Part shown: positions 1 through 8,138 of the stretch, piece after piece
How the letters are laid out: each line of letters begins with the position of its first letter
Position numbering within the stretch: the first letter of the stretch is position 1
Assembly: GCA_024681775.1 (NCBI GenBank)
Contig: JAILAF010000047.1
Span: forward strand, 1 to 48,723
Source of the DNA: Lachnospiraceae bacterium
GTDB taxonomy: Bacteria; Bacillota; Clostridia; Lachnospirales; Lachnospiraceae
Direction of reading: 5' to 3'
Length of the DNA: 48,723 bases
Position numbers and translations under genes: made by a program
Notes under the pieces: generated by a model
The model's database searches: none
Told to the model about the DNA's origin: nothing
Seen by the model: the letters and a program-made list of their open reading frames with translations, nothing else

Positions 1-2163
1 GGAGATCCAGGTGCCGTCGGCCTCGGACCAGAGCCGTCCCTGCTCGTCCACGTAGAGGAGATTGTCCACGCCCAGATCGATGAAGCCCGTTCCGTCATCA
101 TAGTAAGCGCTGAGCGCGATCCCCCGGATCTGCTTCATCTGATCCTCGGTCAGCTGCAGGAAGACATTCCCCTCGGAATCCTGCTGCCATCTTAAGGTCG
201 AAGCGTCGAACTGATGCCCGGCGATGTATTTGGCGATGTCCTCCTGCGAATATGCACGATCCTGCAAAAATGCGGTATTGCCTTCCTCCAGGCCGCTGAT
301 ATTGGAGCGTCCGCCCAGCAGGCTCCCAAGCAGGCTGCTGACCATGTCCAGGCTCTGCACGCCGCCGTAGGAAGCGCCGGACGATCCGGAGGAGCTGCCC
401 ATCAGAAGCTCCAGCGGATTAGCCGAGCCGCCGGTCACCGCCTGACCGGATACCTCCACGCTGGCAAATTCGCGGATGCAGTCGGAGTACTCATCATCGA
501 GTCCGATCTGGTCATAGGTCTTCACCGCCTTGTCCACATAGGAGGTGCGCCGGTACGGGAAGTATGCGGAGATGCCGTAGGCATTGGTCATATTGGAGGA
601 GGTGCGGTTGTACTTCACTGCGCTCAGCAGCGTCTCCGCCAGCGCGTCGCCCTCCTTCGTCTCCAGACTCCTTGCAAAATGCACCAGGTCGATCTGATCG
701 ATCTTGGAGCTCGTCGCAAATTCCCTCACATCGCTTCTCGCGGCGGAGATCGTCTGGTACTGATCCGCCTTGATCATGTCGGAAATACTGCCGGAAAATG
801 CCTTGAAATCACCGCTCAGAGTCTCTCCGAGCTCCGCCAGGTCGATCACGGACAGCGTGGCCTTCTGACCGCTGCACTTCGAAGCACAGGTATCCACAAA
901 ATCATCCACGATGTTCTGACCGATCTCCAGCGTCGGCTGTCCCGGGTTCGCAGACAGCGCCGTCAGCCAGTCCGTGTAATACCAGCCGATTCCGGGCTCC
1001 GTCTCCTCGGAGGCCACGAGATAGTCCGCATAGCTGCTCGCCACCAGCGCCGTCTCCACCGTTGCCATCAGGCAGGTATCAAATCCGATAAAATCAAACT
1101 TCATGCCGGCTTTTTTCAGCGCCGTATGGATCCCCGCCAGGTTCATCGTGCCGCTTCCGGACACGCGCTCATCGTAGCCGTACCCGGAGACCGAGCCGCC
1201 GCCGTGATCCCAGAAGATCAGCATGTTGCGGTTCGCCGGGTAATTCTGCTTGCAGAAATCAAGGAATCCGACAAGCGTGTCAGGATCCGTCATCGCACCG
1301 CTGCCCGCGTTGTCGGACAGGCATTCCATTCTCTGGCTCCGCACCCGGTAGATCTGGTTCACGGAATTGCTGATGCCCTGCGTCTTCCAGCTCTTGCACC
1401 CACCGGTATAAACCAGCAGATTCACATGGTCCGAGAGGCTTGCGGAAGCCATCTCCCGCAGGTCATTGGTCGCCATGCCGCTCTTGGACTCCAGATCGGC
1501 CCCGCACATGTAGACCATGATGGTAACCTGATCGCTGCCATCCCCCAATATGGTCGTAAACTTGTCTCTCGCTCCGGAAGATACGCTGCGGTTCAGCGAT
1601 CCGGTATTGTTCACGCCCTCATACCAGCCGGCGGTCGCCGGGGTACTGCCGTATCCGCCCATATAGGAGCTGAGGAAGGCCGAAGGATCCCCCAGGCTGC
1701 CCAGGGAGGAGACCAGCTGACCGGTCGCCTGACCTGTCGTCTGGCCGCCGGTGGTCTCCGTGCCGCCATAGTAGGAGCTGCCATCCCCGTCCGATCCTCC
1801 AATCAGTCCGCCCAGGAGTCCCTTTCCGCCGGTCAGCAGGAAGATGACCACGACCGCCGCGATCAGCAGAAGCTTCCCTCCGCCGCCCCGCGTGCCGGGC
1901 GTCGTCTGGACGCCGCCGGTCGGGCCGCCGGTCCCCACGGGTCTCCCCATGGGACCGCCGTGCGGACGGTATCCGCCGCCGGACGGACGATAACCTCCGC
2001 CGGAGGAATGGTGGGAGCCGCCGGAGGAAGTATGCCCGCTGCCCAGCGCGGAACCGCTGCCCACCTTCCCAAGACCGGTCCCGCTGCCGCGCTTGGATAC
2101 GCCGGAGCCTCCGGATGTCACTCTCTTTTGTCTGCCTGTCGGAATATTCGGATTCGGACTCAT
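1..2163 (-). CDS. C11 (clostripain-family) cysteine protease, membrane-anchored, left copy, 3' end outside window
   Basis: About 721 codons lie in the window; the C-terminal part runs off the left edge. I chose the ATG at 2161-2163 because GGGAGG sits just upstream and the protein start (MSPNPNIPTGRQKRV) matches the right-hand paralogue at 18462. The first ~75 residues are Gly/Ser-rich and basic; one hydrophobic segment (KLLLIAAVVVIFLLTGG) follows, then the peptidase domain. Seen motifs: VTIMVYMCGADLES, the His motif FWDHGGGSVSGYG and the Cys motif GFDTCLMATVE, which are the expected His/Cys catalytic pair of family C11. The hydrophobic segment suggests a membrane-anchored enzyme. It is the last gene of the leftward nine-gene cluster, separated from the lipoprotein gene before it by a terminator. 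Substrate unknown. Family call firm; role in the cluster is inference. Confidence 0.9.
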   Translation of the reverse strand, partial: MSPNPNIPTGRQKRVTSGGSGVSKRGSGTGLGKVGSGSALGSGHTSSGGSHHSSGGGYRPSGGGYRPHGGPMGRPVGTGGPTGGVQTTPGTRGGGGKLLLIAAVVVIFLLTGGKGLLGGLIGGSDGDGSSYYGGTETTGGQTTGQATGQLVSSLGSLGDPSAFLSSYMGGYGSTPATAGWYEGVNNTGSLNRSVSSGARDKFTTILGDGSDQVTIMVYMCGADLESKSGMATNDLREMASASLSDHVNLLVYTGGCKSWKTQGISNSVNQIYRVRSQRMECLSDNAGSGAMTDPDTLVGFLDFCKQNYPANRNMLIFWDHGGGSVSGYGYDERVSGSGTMNLAGIHTALKKAGMKFDFIGFDTCLMATVETALVASSYADYLVASEETEPGIGWYYTDWLTALSANPGQPTLEIGQNIVDDFVDTCASKCSGQKATLSVIDLAELGETLSGDFKAFSGSISDMIKADQYQTISAARSDVREFATSSKIDQIDLVHFARSLETKEGDALAETLLSAVKYNRTSSNMTNAYGISAYFPYRRTSYVDKAVKTYDQIGLDDEYSDCIREFASVEVSGQAVTGGSANPLELLMGSSSGSSGASYGGVQSLDMVSSLLGSLLGGRSNISGLEEGNTAFLQDRAYSQEDIAKYIAGHQFDASTLRWQQDSEGNVFLQLTEDQMKQIRGIALSAYYDDGTGFIDLGVDNLLYVDEQGRLWSEADGTWIS

Positions 2164-2221
2164 ATGACCTCCCTTCCCGGCAAAGCCCGCTTCTGGCTTC
2201 CCGGATGCTGCTCTGAATGAG

Positions 2222-2258
2222 AAAAAAAGGGCAGGTGACACCCGTCTCCTGCCCTTTT
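2222..2258 (-). terminator. Rho-independent terminator after left lipoprotein gene
   Basis: Read on the minus strand, AAAAGGGCAGG pairs with CCTGCCCTTTT around a 12-15 nt loop and runs into seven T. It lies 17 bases after the lipoprotein stop and before the protease gene. The right-hand cluster has a different-sequence terminator at the same place (18417-18449), so separating these two genes is a conserved design. Confidence 0.85.
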
Positions 2259-2274
2259 ATGTCAGCAATGATCG

Positions 2275-3003
2275 TTATTTTACCGTGATGGAAGTGATGT
2301 GAGGATTCACACCCTCGTACCAGTAAAGGAAGCCCTCCATGTCAACGGTATCGCCGACATTCAGCGCCTTCACTGCCTCGTACACAGCCGTACCGGCGCC
2401 GGTCAGATAAGACTCAACGGTGAACTGGTAGGTCTGACCGTCCTTGGAAACATTGAAGTACAGATCATCTCCGTCCTCGCCGGAGCCGTCCCACTTGTAA
2501 AGGTAAGCAGCGCCATCGCCGATGGACTCAACCGTCATGCCCTTGAAGGACACGAACATGTTCTGGGAATTGATCAGCTCGTCCTTGCCGAGAAGAGCAG
2601 TCACATCCTTAGCGGGAGCGACATAATTGCCCTCTTCGATCTCAAAGGTGGAGTCAATGATCTCAACTTCACCGGACCACTCGGACTTGTAGCCCTTGAC
2701 CTTGATCTTGGTGCCCTGGGTCAGCTTGTTGTAATCCTCCTCGGAACAGGGCATCTCATACAGGAAATATCCGCCCTCGCCATCCTGCGTATAGAAGGTA
2801 CCCTTGCCATCCCACCAGGACTGCTTGCCCTGCACGTAGGTCTCAACCGTAACCTCGCTGTCAAGCGGTGCTGCCGCATACTCGGCATAGGTCATGACGC
2901 CTTCGGACTTGGCATTTACATCTGCGCCGGATCCGCTCTGGCCGCAGCCTGCAAGCGCAAGAACCATAGCGCCCGTCAGAACCATGGAAATCAGTTTTTT
3001 CAT
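2275..3003 (-). CDS. Small secreted lipoprotein of unknown function, beta-rich (OB-fold-like), left copy
   Basis: 242 residues. Start at 3003 chosen for the AAGGAGGATATT spacing and because the right copy begins identically (MKKL). A lipoprotein signal peptide is clear: MKKLISMVLTGAMVLALAGC, with lipobox ALAGC. The mature part begins with a Ser/Gly/Asp linker, then YAEY, then two similar beta-rich halves with alternating charged strands (for example GTKIKVKGYKSEWSGEVEI and GDTVDMEGFLYWYEG), which looks like a pair of OB-fold-type barrels. I do not recognise a named family. It has its own promoter and terminator, so it may be made at a higher level than the transporter genes upstream. Paralogue: 17668-18396, same length. 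Function unknown; extracellular ligand-binding or protein-interaction role is a guess. Confidence 0.8.
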   Translation of the reverse strand: MKKLISMVLTGAMVLALAGCGQSGSGADVNAKSEGVMTYAEYAAAPLDSEVTVETYVQGKQSWWDGKGTFYTQDGEGGYFLYEMPCSEEDYNKLTQGTKIKVKGYKSEWSGEVEIIDSTFEIEEGNYVAPAKDVTALLGKDELINSQNMFVSFKGMTVESIGDGAAYLYKWDGSGEDGDDLYFNVSKDGQTYQFTVESYLTGAGTAVYEAVKALNVGDTVDMEGFLYWYEGVNPHITSITVK

Positions 3004-3047
3004 AATATCCTCCTTCATTGGAAAATCGTTTTGAACGACTGTCTCAT

Positions 3048-3075
3048 ATTATAATGCAACCGGAAGGTTTTGCAA
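3048..3075 (-). promoter_or_regulatory. Sigma-A-type promoter for left lipoprotein gene
   Basis: On the minus strand TTGCAA (3070-3075) and TATAAT (3048-3053) are separated by 16 bases. A small hairpin (TCGTT-CAA-AACGA, about 3027-3039) sits in the leader before the ribosome-binding site. The right-hand copy also has TATAAT followed by a small hairpin. Confidence 0.65.
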
Positions 3076-3127
3076 GATTTCGGGGGGATTTTCAGCCATT
3101 CGCCTAAAAAAATCCCGTTTCCCGCTT

Positions 3128-4738
3128 TTATTTTGCGGATTTTTTCATATGCTCCTTCACAAAGAAGAAGGCGAGCAGGATCCAGACGCCAAGCAGCATA
3201 CCGATCAGAACCTTCGACTCGGTCGGAAGCGGCCCCAGATCCTCCTTCTGTCCGCTGTAGGAGCTGCCGAGCTGATCGAGCCGGTAGAGCGCTGTCACAT
3301 CATCGTAGAGCTTTCCCTCGATGTAGGTCCGGTCGATGGTCTGCTTGCGGCGCACAGACTTGGTCACATCCTCGACGAGCTGGGATGCGGCGCTGCGCAG
3401 GGATGCGGACCCGTTGAAGACCGGCGTCACGAAGGAATTCTCCACATTGTCCAGAAGAAGCTGCGCGGCCTGAATCTTGGCCTCGTAATGGTCCTCCGTG
3501 TCCTCTCCGCTGCGGGAGAGATAGTCCTGATACTCCGGTGTCAGCTGTGCCTTCGAGGTCACCGGCACGTAACCCTCCGTCTCCGAATACGCGATCTGCA
3601 CCCCGTCGGTGAGCAGGAACTGGGCAAAGAGCCAGGAGGCGAGGACTTCCTGCGGATCCTTCTTGTTGAAGATACACACGGAAGGCCCCTGCGAGATCAT
3701 CTTCGGGTGCTCCGGATCGAATTGCGGCACCTCGGTAACCGCCATGTGAAACTCCACAAATTTGTCCTCGCTGATGTCCGCATGCGGCGCCGCGGATCCC
3801 ATCCAGGTCGCGCCGGCCGTGGAATCCACTGCAAAGATGCACTGCCCGGCATTGAGGAAATTGCCCGGATAGCCGGAGATCTTGAAGGTGGAGAAGGCAC
3901 CGGTCTGCGCATGGGACGCGATCGTAAGGAGCTGCTCCGTGGTCGTGTCATTGAAGATCTCGATCGCGCCTTCCGGCGTGGAATAACCCGCATCCAGCTG
4001 GCGGAGCATCGTGATCATCATATTGTCGGAGGACTTGTAGATGAAGGGGATCATGACCTCCTGCCCGTTCGCGACGTACGTCCCGTCCGGATTTTTCGCC
4101 ATGGCCGCCTCGGAGACCTCCCAGACAAAATCCCAGGTCAGGTGCTCCGGCATCTCATAGCCCAGCGCTTCCACCAGGTCCGTATTCACATAGCAGGCCT
4201 CGGTGGAACGCATGTAGGGAATCGCGTAGTGAGCCCCGTCGAAATCGCATTCCTCGAGGAATTTCGGAATGATCTCCGCCTGCGTCGGCCCGTCAAAGCG
4301 CAGCTCGCTTCCGCCGAGCCCGTATTTTGCGTCAGCGAAAAGCCGATCCAGCGGGACGACGGTATTGGCGCCGGTGAGGTAGGTCGCGATATGGTCCGGG
4401 TAGGTGATACAGACATTCGGCGTCGTTCCGGTGGAGATATTCGTGATGACATCGTTGAAGATCTTGCTGTAATCCGTGTAAAGGCGCAGGTTCACCGTGA
4501 TGTTCGGATAGAGCGCCTGAAAGTCGTCGATGGCCTTCCGGTAGATATCGGTCTGCGTCTTGTTGGTGTCGTTCTTGGCCCAGAAGGTGATCTCGTACTG
4601 CCGCGAGGTGTCGAAGGATTCCGGCATCTCAAAGGCTTTCGATCCCTTCGAGCCGTGACAGCCGGAGAGAATCCCCGTCATCAGACAGAGCAGGATCCCG
4701 ACCGCGATTCTTTTTTTCATGTTCTTTTTGTTTCTCAT
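3128..4738 (-). CDS. Extracellular solute-binding protein (MalE/family 1 type) with C-terminal membrane helix, left copy
   Basis: 536 residues. It starts at an ATGA overlap with the permease stop (4735-4738), the same junction as in the right copy. N-terminal lipoprotein signal (ILLCLMTGILSGC) followed by a family 1 binding-protein fold: EITFWAKNDTN, FQALYPNITVNLRLYTDYSKI, TGTTPNVCITYPDHIATYL and ISQGPSVCIFNKKDPQEVLASWLF are typical. The C-terminus carries a hydrophobic segment (about residues 508-528) and a basic tail (KEHMKKSAK), so the protein appears tethered at both ends. Substrate should be a sugar or oligosaccharide by family, but no ligand can be named. It pairs with the two permeases and the ATPase just upstream. 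Paralogue: 15963-17570. Confidence 0.9.
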   Translation of the reverse strand: MRNKKNMKKRIAVGILLCLMTGILSGCHGSKGSKAFEMPESFDTSRQYEITFWAKNDTNKTQTDIYRKAIDDFQALYPNITVNLRLYTDYSKIFNDVITNISTGTTPNVCITYPDHIATYLTGANTVVPLDRLFADAKYGLGGSELRFDGPTQAEIIPKFLEECDFDGAHYAIPYMRSTEACYVNTDLVEALGYEMPEHLTWDFVWEVSEAAMAKNPDGTYVANGQEVMIPFIYKSSDNMMITMLRQLDAGYSTPEGAIEIFNDTTTEQLLTIASHAQTGAFSTFKISGYPGNFLNAGQCIFAVDSTAGATWMGSAAPHADISEDKFVEFHMAVTEVPQFDPEHPKMISQGPSVCIFNKKDPQEVLASWLFAQFLLTDGVQIAYSETEGYVPVTSKAQLTPEYQDYLSRSGEDTEDHYEAKIQAAQLLLDNVENSFVTPVFNGSASLRSAASQLVEDVTKSVRRKQTIDRTYIEGKLYDDVTALYRLDQLGSSYSGQKEDLGPLPTESKVLIGMLLGVWILLAFFFVKEHMKKSAK

Positions 4739-5601
4739 CCCTTGGTACCGCCTCTCGAAACGCCCTCCATGATCTTGTTACGGAAGATCAGGAACAGCAC
4801 GATCAGCGGGATCGATACGCTGACCACGGCTGCCATCATGGCGGGAATATTTTCTCTTCCGAAGCCGTTCTCGCGGATCTCCTGGATGCCGTTCGAGACG
4901 AGGAAGTAATTCTTGTCATCGGTGATCAGGCGCGGCCATACGTAGGAATTCCAGCACTCGATGACCTTCAGGATCACGACGGTCACGATGGTCGGCTTGC
5001 TGATCGGAATCATCACCTTCCAGAGGTACTTGAAGTCCGAGGTTCCGTCCACCTTCGCCGCCAGATACAGGGAATCCGGGATCTGCTCGAAATTCTCCTT
5101 GAGCAGGTAGATGTAGAAGACGGAGGTGACACTCGGCAGGATCAGTCCCGCGAAGGTATTGCGCATATTCAGATTGGTGATGGTGACAAAATTGGTGATG
5201 ACCACGAGCTCATTGGGGATCATCATCAGCGACAGGAACAGGGTGAAGATCAGATTTTTCCCGCGAAACTCGAGACGCGCGAAGGCGAAGGCGGCCAGCA
5301 CGATCACCACCAGCATCAGCGCCGTCGTGATCACGGTGAAGATCAGGGTGTTCAGAAAATATTTTCCCAGAGGGACCTGCGTGAAGGCATCCACGTAATT
5401 TTGCAAGGTGGGGCTGAGGGTGTAGAAGGCCGGCACGCGCTCGGCCGTGTAGGCGCTGTAGCTTTTGACGGAGCTGAGCAGCATCCAGTAGAACGGGAAG
5501 AGCACGAGGATCCCCCAGATCGACAGAAATACATAGATCACGGTATGGAAAATGCGATTTTTGCGCGCCGCGGTCTTATACACTAATTTATTATCTTCCA
5601 T
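4735..5601 (-). CDS. ABC sugar transporter permease, MalG-like, left copy
   Basis: 288 residues, six predicted membrane helices, binding-protein-dependent transport inner-membrane component. The cytoplasmic coupling motif is visible as EQIPDSLYLAAKVDGTSDFKYLWKVMIPISKPT (EAA-type loop). The start is preceded by AAAGGA at good spacing. The stop overlaps the ATG of the binding-protein gene by four bases, suggesting translational coupling. It should form a heterodimer with the MalF-like permease upstream and dock on the MsmK-like ATPase. The right-hand paralogue (15091-15966) is very similar, most different in the cytoplasmic N-terminus. Confidence 0.93.
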   Translation of the reverse strand: MEDNKLVYKTAARKNRIFHTVIYVFLSIWGILVLFPFYWMLLSSVKSYSAYTAERVPAFYTLSPTLQNYVDAFTQVPLGKYFLNTLIFTVITTALMLVVIVLAAFAFARLEFRGKNLIFTLFLSLMMIPNELVVITNFVTITNLNMRNTFAGLILPSVTSVFYIYLLKENFEQIPDSLYLAAKVDGTSDFKYLWKVMIPISKPTIVTVVILKVIECWNSYVWPRLITDDKNYFLVSNGIQEIRENGFGRENIPAMMAAVVSVSIPLIVLFLIFRNKIMEGVSRGGTKG

Positions 5602-5628
5602 GTCTGCGATCCTTTCATCGCTTTCTTA

Positions 5629-6516
5629 TCAGTAATGTACGGTTTTGCGGCTGACCATCAGGTTGATGCAGGTGATGGTCATGACGATGGCGAACAGAAT
5701 GATGGCCGCCGCGGAGGCATAGGAAGGATAACCGCCACTGTCGCCGTAGAGCATGTCATAGACATAGCCGACGATGGTATTCATGCCCGCCGCGTTGAGG
5801 TTCGTTCCGAAGAGGGCCACCGCGTCACTGTAGGACTTGAACGCGCCGATGAAGCCGGTGATCACGAGATAGAAGATCATCGGGGAGATCATGGGGAGGG
5901 TGATCCTGGTAAACACGCGCCACCTCGGGGTCCCGTCGATCTTAGCCGCCTTGTAATACATCGGGTTGACCGACGCCAGGGCGCTCGTCAGGATCAGGAT
6001 CTTAAACGGCATGACCACCCAGATGATGTAGAAGCAGAAGACAAACATCTTCGCCCAGTAGGGGCCCTCGATAAAGTCCACCGTCGGTCCGCCGAAGAGG
6101 TGGATCAGGCGGTTCACCATGCCGTCGGAATACGGTGTCTTGCGGAAGAGGATCATGAAGACCAGTCCGACCGCGAGCGTATTCGTCACGTAGGGCAGGA
6201 AATAGATGGTCTGGAAGAGATTGCGCAGCGGCGTGATGGAGCTGAGCGCCAGCGAGATCAGGAGCGCCAGACCGGTGGAGAGCGGCACGGTGATCACCAC
6301 CATCAGGAAGGTATTCTTGATGGCCTGCAGAAAATACGGGTCATGGAGTACGTAGGAGTAATTGTACCCACCGGTCCCGAAGAAGCTCTCCGATGCAAAA
6401 TTGTAACCCTCCTCGAAGGAGTAGACGAAGACATCGACCAGGGGATATACCATGAACACACCCAGGAACAGAAAGGCGGGCAGCAGGTATAGCCAGGCCT
6501 TGCGATTATTTTCCAT
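5629..6516 (-). CDS. ABC sugar transporter permease, MalF-like, left copy
   Basis: 295 residues from the ATG at 6516 (MENNRKAWLYLLPAFLF). This start overlaps the last 11 bases of the ATPase gene and matches the right copy; an upstream in-frame extension would be non-homologous sequence antisense in character, so I rejected it. Six membrane helices are expected; the EAA-type loop reads SVNPMYYKAAKIDGTPRWRVFTRITLPMISP. It forms the transport channel with the MalG-like protein. The protein is almost identical to the paralogue at 14160-15050, which implies both transporters handle a similar type of substrate or share partners. Confidence 0.93.
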   Translation of the reverse strand: MENNRKAWLYLLPAFLFLGVFMVYPLVDVFVYSFEEGYNFASESFFGTGGYNYSYVLHDPYFLQAIKNTFLMVVITVPLSTGLALLISLALSSITPLRNLFQTIYFLPYVTNTLAVGLVFMILFRKTPYSDGMVNRLIHLFGGPTVDFIEGPYWAKMFVFCFYIIWVVMPFKILILTSALASVNPMYYKAAKIDGTPRWRVFTRITLPMISPMIFYLVITGFIGAFKSYSDAVALFGTNLNAAGMNTIVGYVYDMLYGDSGGYPSYASAAAIILFAIVMTITCINLMVSRKTVHY

Positions 6517-7603
6517 AGCGGATCCTCTCCTCTGTCGTGCGGTCAAACAAAAGTACCTTGGAAGGACGCAGCGTAAAGCGCACTTCCTTGCCCGAGATCG
6601 TCTGTGCATCCTCGGAGTCGATGATCGAACGGACATTGACATCCAGAGACGCCTCATGCGTGGAAACGACACTCGTGTCACGCCCCATTACATCGACACC
6701 GGTCAGATGGCAGACAAGTTTTCCCTCCGGGTCCAGGCGGAAGCCTTCCGGACGTATGCCGACATAGACTCTGCCGTCCGGTGCCCCGGGAGTCTCAAGA
6801 ACAGCGGCTTCCCCGATGTAGAGCTGCCCGTTGCGAACCTCTCCCTCGAAGGTATTGATCGGCGGGGTGCCGAGGAATTTTGCAACAAAGAGATTCGTCG
6901 GATCATCATAGACCGCCTGCGGCTTTCCGATCTGATGGATCGCGCCGTCCTTCATTACGACAATCATGTCGGAAATGCTCATGGCCTCTTCCTGGTCGTG
7001 GGTGACGAAGATCGTAGTGATCCCGGTCTCCCTCTGGATGCGACGGATCTCCTCACGGGTCTGCAGGCGGAGTCTCGCGTCCAGATTGGAAAGCGGCTCG
7101 TCGAGCAGCAGCACCTTCGGCATCTTCACAAGCGCGCGGGCGATGGCGACACGCTGCTGCTGTCCGCCGGAGAGTTCGCTCGGCTTACGTTCCATGAGGG
7201 CTTCGATCTGCACGAGCTTCGCGGCTTCGACAGCCCTGGTATGCATCTCTTCCTTCGTGGGGCGCTCGGATTTTTTCAGATTTTCCAGCGGGAACGTGAT
7301 ATTCTGCTCCACGGTCAGATGCGGATAGAGGGCATAGTTCTGGAAGACCAGGCCCACGCCGCGATTCTCGGGCGGAAGATTTGTCACTTCATCCTCGCCG
7401 AAGAAGAGCTGTCCGGAGGTCGGCTTCTCCAGGCCGCAGATGAGATAGAGCGTTGTGCTCTTGCCGCAGCCGGAAGGACCGAGGAGACCGATCAGCTGTC
7501 CGTCGGGGATCTCAAAATTAAAATGATCCACCGCCGTCACCGGCTTGCCCTTCCTGCCTCTGGGCGGGAATATTTTCGTCAGATCCTTGAGTACTACTTT
7601 CAT
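6506..7603 (-). CDS. ABC transporter ATPase, MsmK/UgpC (MalK) family, left copy
   Basis: 365 residues. Walker A GPSGCGKST (42-50), Q-loop VFQNYALYPH (from 86), signature LSGGQQQR (144-151), Walker B VLLLDEP (164-170), then the switch region FVTHDQEEAM. The C-terminal third is the TOBE/regulatory domain of MalK-type ATPases (YVGIRPEGFRL). The start overlaps the acetyltransferase stop (ATGA), and the 3' end overlaps the MalF-like gene. It powers the sugar importer encoded downstream. MsmK-type ATPases often serve several importers; since the right copy is so similar (roughly 85-90% by eye), the two could be interchangeable. That is inference. Confidence 0.95.
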   Translation of the reverse strand: MKVVLKDLTKIFPPRGRKGKPVTAVDHFNFEIPDGQLIGLLGPSGCGKSTTLYLICGLEKPTSGQLFFGEDEVTNLPPENRGVGLVFQNYALYPHLTVEQNITFPLENLKKSERPTKEEMHTRAVEAAKLVQIEALMERKPSELSGGQQQRVAIARALVKMPKVLLLDEPLSNLDARLRLQTREEIRRIQRETGITTIFVTHDQEEAMSISDMIVVMKDGAIHQIGKPQAVYDDPTNLFVAKFLGTPPINTFEGEVRNGQLYIGEAAVLETPGAPDGRVYVGIRPEGFRLDPEGKLVCHLTGVDVMGRDTSVVSTHEASLDVNVRSIIDSEDAQTISGKEVRFTLRPSKVLLFDRTTEERIRYGK

Positions 7604-8097
7604 GCTTCCTTCTCCTTCAGAATCATTTCCATACCGATTTTCTGCTGCCGCATCCCCAGCGATTCGTAGAAGCGCATCGCAGGTTCGTTGCAGGTCCAGA
7701 CATTCAGCGTAATATTGTAAAAATCATTCTCTGCGGCGAAGCGCCTGATGGCTTCGTACAGGGTTCTCCCCACATGGCTCCCCCGCGCCGCCTCATCCAC
7801 GCAGATATCGTCGATGTACAGCGTTTTGACATCCGTGAGGAGCTGACTGCCGATCTCCTGCTTCACGATGCAGAACCCGTGCGCCAGCACGCGCTCCGCT
7901 CCGCCCGGCGAACTTTCGGTCGCCACAAAGACAGGGCGTTTCTCATCTTCCAGAAGCGCTTCGAGCTCCTCCGCCGTATATTTCGTTCCCACGCGGAACA
8001 GGTCCGGGCGCCCGATGTGGTGCACCATGTTCACCTGCTTCAAAAGCTCCATGATCGCGGGAATATCCTGTTTTTTTGCTCTTCTTACCTGAATCAT
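7600..8097 (-). CDS. GNAT-family N-acetyltransferase, left copy
   Basis: 165 residues from the ATG at 8095-8097, which has AAGGAAG upstream and aligns with the right copy (MIQVRRAKKQDIPAIMELLKQVN). The GNAT fold is seen in LYIDDICVDEAARGSHVGRTLYEAIRRFA, whose R/G-rich acetyl-CoA loop (ARGSHVGRTL) is diagnostic, followed by NITLNVWTCNEPAMRFYESLGM, the usual C-terminal beta-strand and helix. It is cytoplasmic and should transfer an acetyl group to an amine; the acceptor is unknown. It lies between the CapA-like gene and the transporter ATPase and is coupled to the latter by a four-base overlap. Confidence 0.9.
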   Translation of the reverse strand: MIQVRRAKKQDIPAIMELLKQVNMVHHIGRPDLFRVGTKYTAEELEALLEDEKRPVFVATESSPGGAERVLAHGFCIVKQEIGSQLLTDVKTLYIDDICVDEAARGSHVGRTLYEAIRRFAAENDFYNITLNVWTCNEPAMRFYESLGMRQQKIGMEMILKEKEA

Positions 8098-8138
8098 TCC
8101 GTTCTTCCTTCGCCGATCGCTGTCACAAGCCCGGGTGC

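Noticed and set aside
214-2220. Long open frame on the plus strand opposite the left protease gene
   Set aside because: It is rich in His/Arg/Ala/Gly, has no ribosome-binding site or family motif, and lies antisense to a gene with catalytic motifs and a paralogue. It is a by-product of high GC.
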